A stretch of 29,287 nucleotides of DNA from Thermoplasmata archaeon. GTDB lineage: Archaea; Thermoplasmatota; Thermoplasmata; Thermoplasmatales; Thermoplasmataceae. The DNA is taken from positions 1 to 29,287 of the forward strand of contig JAJYVJ010000006.1 of assembly GCA_021792045.1 (NCBI GenBank), read 5' to 3'. The notes beneath the pieces were generated by a model, which worked only from the letters and a program-made list of their open reading frames with translations, was not told where the DNA came from and searched no databases. Shown here piece after piece: positions 1 through 5,913 of this stretch. How positions within the stretch are numbered: position 1 is the stretch's first letter; every line of letters begins with the position of its first letter. Position numbers and translations under genes: made by a program.

Positions 1-388
1 ATGGATAGGTTGTGCTGACAACTACAACAGGGACTTTTCTCTTGTAGATGATCCGCAGGCTGAAGACGATTTCTACACTTATAACATAGCCCAGGTCCTC
101 GGTTCTTATATTCCTTCTATTGGAGATGCAAGAATTACAGGAAAATGGGCAGGATATTACTCCTATAATACTATAGACATGACACCCTATATTTTCAGGG
201 AACTCAACATTATAGCTGCCACTGGTACAAGTGGAAGTGGGATCATGAAAGCTGACAGTATAGGCAGAGTTGTTGAAGCCCTCTTTTCTAACAAGGATGA
301 GACGGAATTATACAATGGTGCAGTGATCAAAACATCTTCACTGGGATTGCGAAACAGGTCTGTACAGCACGAAAATTTGGTACTCTAG
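1..388 (+). CDS. FAD-dependent oxidoreductase, DAO family, C-terminal part (5' end outside window)
   Basis: An open frame runs from base 2 to the TAG at 386-388 with no start needed, so this is the last ~128 residues of a longer protein; the first ATG in frame (179) is internal. The tail contains Trp-Ala-Gly-Tyr-Tyr, then a Thr-Pro-Tyr-Ile segment, and finally Ala-Thr-Gly-Thr-Ser-Gly-Ser-Gly-Ile-Met-Lys-Ala followed by an Ile-Gly-Arg helix. That is the usual C-terminal FAD-binding signature of the D-amino-acid oxidase/sarcosine oxidase/glycerol-3-phosphate dehydrogenase fold, in which the Gly-rich turn contacts the flavin. The substrate cannot be told from this fragment. Its stop overlaps the stop of the convergent HNH gene: the palindrome CTAG at 385-388 supplies TAG to both strands. 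Confidence 0.8.
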   Translation, partial: WIGCADNYNRDFSLVDDPQAEDDFYTYNIAQVLGSYIPSIGDARITGKWAGYYSYNTIDMTPYIFRELNIIAATGTSGSGIMKADSIGRVVEALFSNKDETELYNGAVIKTSSLGLRNRSVQHENLVL

Positions 389-1110
389 ACAAGAATGTAA
401 TCGTCCGTTTTTAAGCATCTTGCAACGATTTCTCTTCCATTCTCCAGCTTAACAAATAACGAAAAATAATCAATTGCAGATAATGTCTTTCTGGCTAGCT
501 CAGCTATTTCGAGAAAACCGTTAATTGAGATCTTCACGACCGAGACCTTGATCTTTTCGCCCATTATTCGAGCTATGCGCCTAATGCCATCGTTTGGATC
601 CAACACAATACCATAATCCTGGATCGCACCAAGTTCAAATTTTTCAACATTACTTTCTATCTGAGATGGAATAATCAACCAGATCTTCCCGTAAAACATG
701 TCCAGGTTGGTTGAATTCTCACCGGGTATCCCCGAGTAATTATTAGAGAAGGTTTTATGGTGACAGCTTTCACACAGTGTTATGAGATTTTTGAACGTAT
801 CTTTTCCTCCATCTTTTCTCGGAATTATGTGGTGAACCTCGACTGAGAAATGGAGCTTGTCATAGTTCCTAGAAGAATCAACGGGTCCCAGATAGTTCGC
901 ACCGCATATTCTGCATGCATAATTGTCTCTTACTAGAACAGCCTGAGAAACAATATTCCAGGGGATACTGCTTCCCGATCTGTCGCCCTTGGGATCAAAA
1001 TCTGAAACATCTGCTATGCCAAACTTTTGAGAAACATAACGCAATGTGGAAAGGGAAAGTTCAGGAATATCCTTATACGCTGTCATTTTGAAAATTTGTG
1101 CTTTATCCAC
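385..1110 (-). CDS. HNH endonuclease domain protein
   Basis: A 241-aa protein with a clear HNH/zinc-ribbon core at about residues 60-120: C66-x2-C69, then Val-His-His (H93-H94), Pro-Arg-Lys-Asp-Gly-Gly, Asn108-Leu-Ile-Thr-Leu-C113-x2-C116-His-His. The paired CxxC motifs would hold a structural zinc and H94/N108/H117 would be the metal-binding catalytic set. The N-terminal 50 and C-terminal 110 residues are not recognised, so target and role are unknown; a stand-alone McrA-like nuclease or an accessory nuclease are both possible. The start given is a GTG 12 nt after the upstream decarboxylase stop. A TATA-like stretch in that gap (about 1113-1121) lies about 26 nt before a point close to an in-frame ATG at 1086, so a near-leaderless start at 1086 is a good alternative. 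Confidence 0.75.
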   Translation of the reverse strand: MDKAQIFKMTAYKDIPELSLSTLRYVSQKFGIADVSDFDPKGDRSGSSIPWNIVSQAVLVRDNYACRICGANYLGPVDSSRNYDKLHFSVEVHHIIPRKDGGKDTFKNLITLCESCHHKTFSNNYSGIPGENSTNLDMFYGKIWLIIPSQIESNVEKFELGAIQDYGIVLDPNDGIRRIARIMGEKIKVSVVKISINGFLEIAELARKTLSAIDYFSLFVKLENGREIVARCLKTDDYILV

Positions 1111-1122
1111 TCTTTAAAATAT

Positions 1123-2211
1123 TCAAACATAGGTATTGAACTTATCGAATGCTCTTAGTTGTTCTGAAGGACTACCGAAATCACTGGGACTTTCCCCCCA
1201 GATAAATCCTGTTTTCTGCTTCTCTACGAACTCCTGGATCAACCCCTTGTCCATACTCATGAGGACAAGGCTGGGGCCAGTATCTGCAGTTATGTATATT
1301 CCTTCATGCTTTTTCTGAAATTCCATGAAATTTAGCAAAATTTTCAACGATTGCGGTGAGTGGATAAACACGCCCTGGGAAAGTAGAACAGAATGCATTC
1401 TGTACATTTCCTGCTGCGCACGATAAAGCAAATTATCGATATCATACCCACTGTGGATAATGTCTTCTATCTCACCAGCCTTCATTGCTGCCCATCCAGA
1501 ATAAAACGGCGACATTGGTGCTATCTCATGTGCATTCGAAGTCTGAATAACCGAGGGAAATGCGTAACAACCAAAATGTATCTTGCCAACATCAACCGGG
1601 AGTCTTGACCCATAGCTTGTTTCTTCACGAATGTATGGATACGAAATCCAAATGGAGATACCGCCGGAAACGGACCGGGTTCCAGAACCAGAAACCAGTC
1701 TGGCTAACCTAGAGATCATCGATACTTCTTTTAGGGCGTCATCGCCGAAGACATTGGAAACCAACGATCGTGCAGTTGCTGCAGCAATGGCCGCCGATTC
1801 ACCAAGGCCTTTACCAGATTTGTACTTTCTCTTGCGAGTTATTTTGAACTGGAAGGATCCTTTTATATCGTAAATATTTTTGAAAAATTCAAGTGCCCGT
1901 CTTGCTCTCTCCGTATACACAGGTTTCTCCTCACCATCAAGTATTACATGGTCTCTACCAGTATCCCTGATAAAAACACATTCGGAAAGGGCAATGGAAA
2001 AATCTGTTAACAAGGAAATAGAGGGAAAATTTGCAATGTTAATTGATTTGTCAAAGTAGCCAAGAAACTTTTCGATACCAGTAATAGGGTATCCGATACC
2101 ATAAGATCTTTTTCCATCTTCCAGTGTTGGTTCAAAATTATGAAATCCCCTAATCACACCATTTTCGACAAGTTCTGATTCAATCCTTTTAAATGACGAT
2201 TCATCAGACAT
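1123..2211 (-). CDS. Mevalonate 3,5-bisphosphate decarboxylase-like enzyme (GHMP/MDD family)
   Basis: A 362-aa member of the diphosphomevalonate decarboxylase (MDD) family of GHMP kinases. Visible landmarks: the N-terminal Lys-aromatic-x-Gly strand (K48-F49-L50-G51; compare Lys-Tyr-Trp-Gly in MDD), the phosphate-binding Gly-Leu-Gly-Glu-Ser-Ala-Ala loop (135-141), the S-G-S-G-T-R179-S motif, and the A-D310-T-G-P-S motif. K48, R179 and D310 match the Lys/Arg/Asp triad used for decarboxylation. The Thermoplasma mevalonate-3-kinase, a homologue, is reported to have lost the Asp, so I favour a decarboxylase over a 3-kinase. In Thermoplasmatales the expected substrate is mevalonate 3,5-bisphosphate, giving isopentenyl phosphate; this substrate is inferred from lineage and from the neighbouring kinase, not seen. 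Classical 5-diphosphate or 5-phosphate substrates remain possible. It has its own promoter and an AGGTGG ribosome site nine nt before the ATG. Confidence 0.75.
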   Translation of the reverse strand: MSDESSFKRIESELVENGVIRGFHNFEPTLEDGKRSYGIGYPITGIEKFLGYFDKSINIANFPSISLLTDFSIALSECVFIRDTGRDHVILDGEEKPVYTERARRALEFFKNIYDIKGSFQFKITRKRKYKSGKGLGESAAIAAATARSLVSNVFGDDALKEVSMISRLARLVSGSGTRSVSGGISIWISYPYIREETSYGSRLPVDVGKIHFGCYAFPSVIQTSNAHEIAPMSPFYSGWAAMKAGEIEDIIHSGYDIDNLLYRAQQEMYRMHSVLLSQGVFIHSPQSLKILLNFMEFQKKHEGIYITADTGPSLVLMSMDKGLIQEFVEKQKTGFIWGESPSDFGSPSEQLRAFDKFNTYV

Positions 2212-2220
2212 ATTTGATTT

Positions 2221-2258
2221 CCACCTAAGAGATTTGAGATGCCACCCAAATTTATATT
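2221..2258 (-). promoter_or_regulatory. Promoter and ribosome-binding site of the decarboxylase gene
   Basis: Reading the minus strand, a TATA-like AATATAAA lies at 2258-2251 and an AGGTGG Shine-Dalgarno motif at 2226-2221, nine nt before the ATG at 2211. The expected transcript start (about 26 nt after the box) falls near 2229, just ahead of the ribosome site. This suggests the decarboxylase can be transcribed separately from the kinase gene 114 nt upstream. Confidence 0.5.
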
Positions 2259-2325
2259 AGATTTATGATTTATTAATGCTTATTTGTTTAATTAATGTTG
2301 TTATTGAGAATGCTCATAGCATGAT

Positions 2326-2931
2326 TCACTGTCTGCCACGTACATACTGTGAAATTTTCATTCTTGCCGCATAATAATCTGTAGTATCAAAAACTGGGAT
2401 ATTGAAGGTCTTGCATTCTTTCATTGAAGTATCCATAAGAATCCTGTACCTTGGCAACTGATCAGCGAGGCGATTTCCTGGAGATCCAGAATGGGTAAAC
2501 TTTGTCCTTTCGAGTAGTTTCTTTGCATTTTCCTCCATATTTTTGACATAAAGATATAGCATGATGATCTTGTTTCTTATATCGACGTCGATGAGCGACG
2601 GGAGAAAGTAAAGAGATTCAAGGATAACACTCTCGCCATTACTGATTGCACGTTTAAATACAGAATTAAAGCCATTGTTTATAAGTTCTGCCTGCTCCCT
2701 GAATCCTTCCTCTATGTTTTCCCTGCTATCTGTTCCAAATTGCTTCCATGCATCATAGACGCTATGCTGTATTACATTATCATCGGGAAAAAAAGGTCTC
2801 ATGAATTCCCTAAGATAATCACCCGAAAGCACTATATCAACGTTAAGCGCCTTTGCAAGATAACCAGAAATGCTTGTTTTACCGACTCCCGGTATACCAC
2901 CAATAAATATTACATATTTCGAATTTTTCAA
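2326..2931 (-). CDS. P-loop kinase, candidate mevalonate-3-phosphate 5-kinase
   Basis: A ~200-aa small-molecule kinase. The N-terminus has a Walker A loop Gly-Gly-Ile-Pro-Gly-Val-Gly-Lys-Thr-Ser, followed by a Ser-Gly-Asp-Tyr-Leu-Arg element typical of 2-phosphoglycerate-kinase-like P-loop kinases, a Val-Ile-Leu-Glu-Ser segment (Walker-B-like) and a lid-like Arg-Thr-Lys-Phe-Thr-His stretch. I choose the TTG at 2931: it overlaps the upstream TGA (TTGA) and is preceded by GAGGTGG, whereas an ATG at 2949 would add six residues and lacks a comparable ribosome site. The next gene downstream on this strand is the MDD-family decarboxylase. Thermoplasma converts mevalonate-3-phosphate to the 3,5-bisphosphate with a non-GHMP kinase, and this gene is a good candidate for that step. 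The identification is contextual; another phosphorylated hydroxy-acid kinase role is possible. Confidence 0.6.
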   Translation of the reverse strand: MKNSKYVIFIGGIPGVGKTSISGYLAKALNVDIVLSGDYLREFMRPFFPDDNVIQHSVYDAWKQFGTDSRENIEEGFREQAELINNGFNSVFKRAISNGESVILESLYFLPSLIDVDIRNKIIMLYLYVKNMEENAKKLLERTKFTHSGSPGNRLADQLPRYRILMDTSMKECKTFNIPVFDTTDYYAARMKISQYVRGRQ

Positions 2932-3536
2932 TCGACCACCTCTGGCCATAGTTTCATCAGATCCCTGGAATCTATTACTTCATTATACTGGGATATAATA
3001 TCAAGAGCTTCATAGTATACCCTCTCTGAATATGTGGATGTAGCATCAGAAATTACAAATGGAATATAACCGTTATCCAACGCAGAGGCGGAGCTACGCA
3101 AAACATCAACTTCTGTGAAAAATCCAGTGATGAATAGAATCTTCTTGCCACTAGATCTAATAGACCTTTTAACCTCTTCATTCGAAAATATATCAGGGGA
3201 TTGAATTTTCACTGGACTCATGTTTAGAATATAATTTGCAAATTGACTCTCAAACTTTTTATCAAGCTTTGAAGGTGGCGTTATTCTTTCTTTGCGGCGA
3301 TTTTCTTTTAGTTTATAGTAACTGTACAATTCGTCATCTTTGATAGTCGTTTCATCAATGTTAAGGAACAATTCAGGAATTTGAAACTTATCGCAGGCAT
3401 GTTTCAGAAAATCCAGGGCGGTTATTACTTCAAATTTACTGAAAACCTTGCTAAATGTTTCTAGTTTATGATTCAGGTGAAGTACCAGAATTTTCTTTTC
3501 ATTAATAATATCTGTGAATGTAGACTCCGGATCCAT
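2928..3536 (-). CDS. Isochorismatase-fold (cysteine hydrolase) protein lacking catalytic residues
   Basis: A 202-aa protein with the outline of the isochorismatase-like fold: a first strand at 15-20, the strand Ile-Leu-Phe-Ile-Thr-Gly-Phe-Phe-Thr (133-141), the helix Val-Leu-Arg-Ser-Ser-Ala-Ser-Ala-Leu-Asp (145-154) and the strand Val-Ile-Ser-Asp-Ala-Thr-Ser-Thr (161-168). Active members carry an Asp at the end of the first strand and a nucleophilic Cys in a Thr-x-x-Cys-Val turn. Here these positions read His20 and Asp144, so hydrolase activity is unlikely. Its stop overlaps the start of the kinase gene (TTGA), which implies translational coupling. An AGGTG motif ten nt before the ATG fits as a ribosome site, and an AT-rich TTTAAA element lies near 3612-3620. 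A structural or regulatory partner of the kinase is one inference; a binding-only protein is another. Confidence 0.55.
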   Translation of the reverse strand: MDPESTFTDIINEKKILVLHLNHKLETFSKVFSKFEVITALDFLKHACDKFQIPELFLNIDETTIKDDELYSYYKLKENRRKERITPPSKLDKKFESQFANYILNMSPVKIQSPDIFSNEEVKRSIRSSGKKILFITGFFTEVDVLRSSASALDNGYIPFVISDATSTYSERVYYEALDIISQYNEVIDSRDLMKLWPEVVD

Positions 3537-3668
3537 TATTGTGAAACACCTGGATATTTGTGAATGTTACGGAAGTCACATGGATTTGTCCCGTGATAAC
3601 AGTATCGGAAAAATTTAAAAAATCCCTCAATCGAACAAAAAAACATAAAAAGAAAATGTTTGCATTGT

Positions 3669-4265
3669 TTATTCAGATATTACTGTTCCATCCATCCAGC
3701 TAGTTACCCCCATTGGAGGCCCCATTGGATTTCCGTGGCCGCCGCACTCGGCTTCACATTGCCATGTAAAAACGCCCGAATGAAGTATAAATTTGGCATT
3801 TGTAATATGCATTGGTACTACTGGTAAATTAACCACGACTGAAGAACCTTTCATTATCGTGAAGCTATGGCCCAACTCATTGACATGGGATACCACAACT
3901 GTAGTATTTCCAGTAATGTTACGTAGTATCATTTTTCCGTTTATCGTTCCGGTAACGTTCAAGAATTGAGGCATAATTGGATTGTAACCTTTTCCTTTGT
4001 CGATGATTGTCAGGTTTATGACTGTATAATCTGGGATGTTTATCGTGGCAGATGAGGTAAGTTTACCGTTTACGACAACAAAGTAAGACGGTTGATACCC
4101 CAAAGTAGAATTATAGTAGCGATCTGCGACTTCGAGTTCGATATTAACAGGCCCCTTTGGTCCGGCTAACACGTTAGGATGCATCTCTACAAGGCCAACG
4201 CCTACACCAAATACGATTACCATACAAGCGATTATCGCGAAAACTGTCCTATCACTAAACTCCAT
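3669..4265 (-). CDS. Membrane-anchored cupredoxin resembling cytochrome oxidase subunit II
   Basis: A 198-aa exported protein with one N-terminal hydrophobic anchor (about residues 8-26) and an extracytoplasmic beta domain rich in Asn-x-Thr/Ser sequons, as expected for an acidophile surface protein. Copper ligands are visible late in the sequence: His133 in Gly-His-Ser-Phe-Thr, then C170-x3-C174-x2-H177 with methionines at 181 and 185, ending in Ser-Trp-Met-Asp-Gly-Thr-Val. This closely resembles the CuA loop of oxidase subunit II (C-x3-C-x3-H-x2-M), but the His is one residue early and the Met one residue late. It is far too short to carry the two helices plus domain of a standard subunit II. 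Likely an electron carrier or oxidase subunit of the respiratory chain. No other oxidase gene is nearby. Confidence 0.65.
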   Translation of the reverse strand: MEFSDRTVFAIIACMVIVFGVGVGLVEMHPNVLAGPKGPVNIELEVADRYYNSTLGYQPSYFVVVNGKLTSSATINIPDYTVINLTIIDKGKGYNPIMPQFLNVTGTINGKMILRNITGNTTVVVSHVNELGHSFTIMKGSSVVVNLPVVPMHITNAKFILHSGVFTWQCEAECGGHGNPMGPPMGVTSWMDGTVISE

Positions 4266-4590
4266 AATTCCATGAATAACCTATGGTATAGAAAAACATC
4301 AACTAATATGTTAGGCCCCTATGGGGGGGCCCCCGACACGCATATGAACCATTGTATGTTCATTTCACATTTACCTTATTCTTTAGTGAACTCCCTGTAT
4401 GCGTATTGAAAGTTAAATGAATCGCATGCTGCCCCGTATGTTATCTACCGTCAACAATTATTCATTGAAAGGTGCACTTCGAGGTTTAATTCAGTTTTCT
4501 CCTACCGTTAAAATTTAAAGCCAGATATTTTTTCTTTTATTTTCTAAAAATGAATGTATCTCACATATCTTGAGCACATAATTTTTATTT
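4266..4590. other. 325-nt intergenic stretch upstream of the cupredoxin gene
   Basis: No gene is supported here. Short frames present lack ribosome sites and homologous-looking sequence. It holds the presumed minus-strand promoter of the cupredoxin gene (AT-rich box around 4298-4308) and, just upstream of that, a GC-rich self-complementary island described separately. The remainder (about 4410-4590) is AT-rich and featureless, with a T-rich run near 4526-4545 that could end transcription of the downstream-facing small gene. Confidence 0.5.
4314..4334. repeat. GC-only self-complementary island
   Basis: In an AT-rich intergenic region there is a run of seven G followed by five C, giving the perfect palindrome GGGGGCCCCC at 4325-4334. 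A second pairing is possible between GGCCCC at 4314-4319 and GGGGCC at 4326-4331. It lies about 50-70 nt upstream of the cupredoxin ATG, directly before the presumed TATA region, so it could be a regulator-binding site or an RNA hairpin. Function is unknown. Confidence 0.6.
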
Positions 4591-4839
4591 TCAGATTTCT
4601 TGAATTTCTTTTCCGTCTACTAATAGTTTTACCGGTGAAAATGCCCTAATATGGACTTCCACCTGATGCTTCTCTAATTCTCCAATATCTAGATGAAACT
4701 CCCGCGACGGTACAAAGTTTGGCACATCAATGACTCTTTTGCCATCGACTTCTATTCGAATATACTTAAGAAAAGGATTCGCGTTAACAGCTATTATGTG
4801 TTTTTCATTCTCTCCCACTTCAAACTTGCCTTTTACCAT
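4591..4839 (-). CDS. Small conserved-looking beta-rich protein, function unknown
   Basis: An 82-aa soluble protein made of alternating hydrophobic/charged strands with several beta-hairpin turns: Val-Asp-Gly-Lys-Arg-Val-Ile-Asp-Val-Pro (31-40) and a closing Leu-Leu-Val-Asp-Gly-Lys-Glu-Ile. The repeated Val-Asp-Gly-Lys element, about 42 residues apart, suggests a compact all-beta fold built from two similar halves, loosely like the FAIM1/beta-sandwich type. There are no cysteines and no membrane segment. A TATA-like GAATATATC on the minus strand (4864-4856) sits 20-odd nt upstream of the ATG, indicating a leaderless or nearly leaderless transcript. It stands alone between the tRNA and the cupredoxin gene. 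I do not recognise it. Coding status is supported by its promoter position and regular strand pattern. Confidence 0.55.
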   Translation of the reverse strand: MVKGKFEVGENEKHIIAVNANPFLKYIRIEVDGKRVIDVPNFVPSREFHLDIGELEKHQVEVHIRAFSPVKLLVDGKEIQEI

Positions 4840-5020
4840 ATATTTGCCGGTAAAGGATATATTCTGAGGCTATCAATTTTGTTACAGAGATGAAAAAATT
4901 ATCGGAAGAAGAGGAGTAAGGTATTTCGGTTAAAAATTTCACTACTAATGCTGACCTAATCGCATCGAGACTGTAAAATAGGATGAGGCTGATTCGTGCT
5001 TTTGACGAATTTTGAATACG

Positions 5021-5030
5021 TTTAATATAC
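5021..5030 (+). promoter_or_regulatory. TATA box of tRNA-Leu
   Basis: TTTAATATAC centred near 5026 lies about 29 nt before the mature tRNA 5' end. The expected start of the precursor is near 5051, leaving a short leader to be removed by RNase P. Confidence 0.65.
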
Positions 5031-5054
5031 TTTCCGTTAATGCAGGATACCATT

Positions 5055-5139
5055 GCGGAGGTTGTCGAGCTAGGTTAAAGGCGATGGATTTAGGGTCCAT
5101 TCCCGTAGGGGTTCGCCGGTTCGAATCCGGCCCTCCGCA
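5055..5139 (+). tRNA. tRNA-Leu (anticodon UAG)
   Basis: The acceptor stem pairs GCGGAGG (5055-5061) with CCTCCGC (5132-5138), with discriminator A at 5139. The anticodon stem pairs ATGGA with TCCAT around the loop TTTAGGG, so the anticodon is TAG, reading CUN leucine codons. A long variable arm (roughly TCCCGTAGGGGTT) confirms the class II structure of tRNA-Leu. The T arm reads CCGG-TTCGAAT-CCGG. No intron is seen and CCA is not encoded, as is common in archaea. A T-rich tract follows at about 5145-5155. Confidence 0.95.
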
Positions 5140-5167
5140 TTAATAATTTTCTATTTATATATAAAAT

Positions 5168-5779
5168 TCATTTATTGAGCCTAAATAGAGCCATGAACTG
5201 TTTACTAGGATCTCTGATTTTCGAGTATGATTTTACGATTAAGGGTGAAAGATTCCAGGTTATCATGGCAATTGTACATACCATGAGCACAAGCATTGGA
5301 AGTTCGGATGAAATCATCCCAGTATAATAGCTGGCCATGAAAAGACCAACCACAGAGTATCTTTGGATGGCTTCAAAATTGAAATCCGAATATACCGAAC
5401 CGAAATACTGCGCCCTATATTCTTCTCTGATCATTCTCATCAGGAAGGTCCAGGCGACTAGGAAAACGATAAAGAAACCAAGAGCAAAAGTGATTGTCTC
5501 GCGTTCTATGACGAAAGGGATCATGGATATCATGACCAGCACAATCACATCCAATATAGGAAAGTATGTATCCTTTGGGGGAAATCGCAGACGATCCATT
5601 ACATATTGCCACCAGAACCATATCACAATGATATTAGTCATTATAAACATAATAACCTTGATCATGCCAAGCCCGTTGAGATATTCTGCATTAAAAGCTA
5701 GCGCTATAGCAACGATCATCGTTGACAATTCGATGATCAAAATATTCGTTATCTGAGAACCTTTTGGCATGATCTTCAT
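5168..5779 (-). CDS. Six-span integral membrane protein, function unknown
   Basis: A ~203-aa protein consisting almost entirely of hydrophobic helices. Counting from the longer possible ATG at 5821, spans fall near 25-43, 53-73, 86-106, 111-130, 153-170 and 174-196. The loop Arg-Phe-Pro-Pro-Lys-Asp-Thr-Tyr-Phe-Pro between spans 2 and 3 and the basic loop Met-Ile-Arg-Glu-Glu-Tyr-Arg after span 4 suggest a cytoplasmic face. No transporter or enzyme motif is recognised. I choose the ATG at 5779, not that at 5821: a TATA-like TTTATATT at about 5832-5825 is too close to 5821 but correctly placed for 5779, and AGGAAGAG precedes 5779. With this start, a perfect palindrome falls in the 5' leader, suggesting regulated expression. 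Confidence 0.6.
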   Translation of the reverse strand: MKIMPKGSQITNILIIELSTMIVAIALAFNAEYLNGLGMIKVIMFIMTNIIVIWFWWQYVMDRLRFPPKDTYFPILDVIVLVMISMIPFVIERETITFALGFFIVFLVAWTFLMRMIREEYRAQYFGSVYSDFNFEAIQRYSVVGLFMASYYTGMISSELPMLVLMVCTIAMITWNLSPLIVKSYSKIRDPSKQFMALFRLNK

Positions 5780-5787
5780 ATTTTCTC

Positions 5788-5839
5788 TTCCTATTAATAG
5801 GAAATAAACAATGTCAGACAAGAATATAAACTTTGTCTG
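5788..5839 (-). promoter_or_regulatory. Promoter region with two inverted repeats (membrane-protein gene)
   Basis: Two symmetric elements surround the promoter. CAGACAA at 5815-5821 and TTGTCTG at 5833-5839 form a 7-bp inverted repeat that brackets the TATA-like element. TTCCTATTAATAGGAA at 5788-5803 is a perfect 16-bp palindrome between the likely transcript start and the ATG at 5779. Both positions are where an archaeal repressor would block TBP/TFB or RNA polymerase. Confidence 0.5.
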
Positions 5840-5913
5840 TCATCTGTTGTACATAATTTAAAATGGATATATTAAAAAGGAACTAGATAGAGATACTGCC
5901 GGCAAACGAAAAA

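Noticed and set aside
1123..2211. Assignment as mevalonate-3-kinase
   Set aside because: The Lys/Arg/Asp set needed for decarboxylation is intact, and the Asp is reported absent from the Thermoplasma 3-kinase.
4820..5053. 77-codon minus-strand frame ahead of the tRNA
   Set aside because: It overlaps the promoter of the small beta-rich gene and the tRNA upstream region, has no ribosome site, and no protein-like pattern.
5337..5756. 139-codon plus-strand frame antisense to the membrane protein
   Set aside because: Its sequence is the reverse reading of hydrophobic helices, with no promoter or ribosome site.
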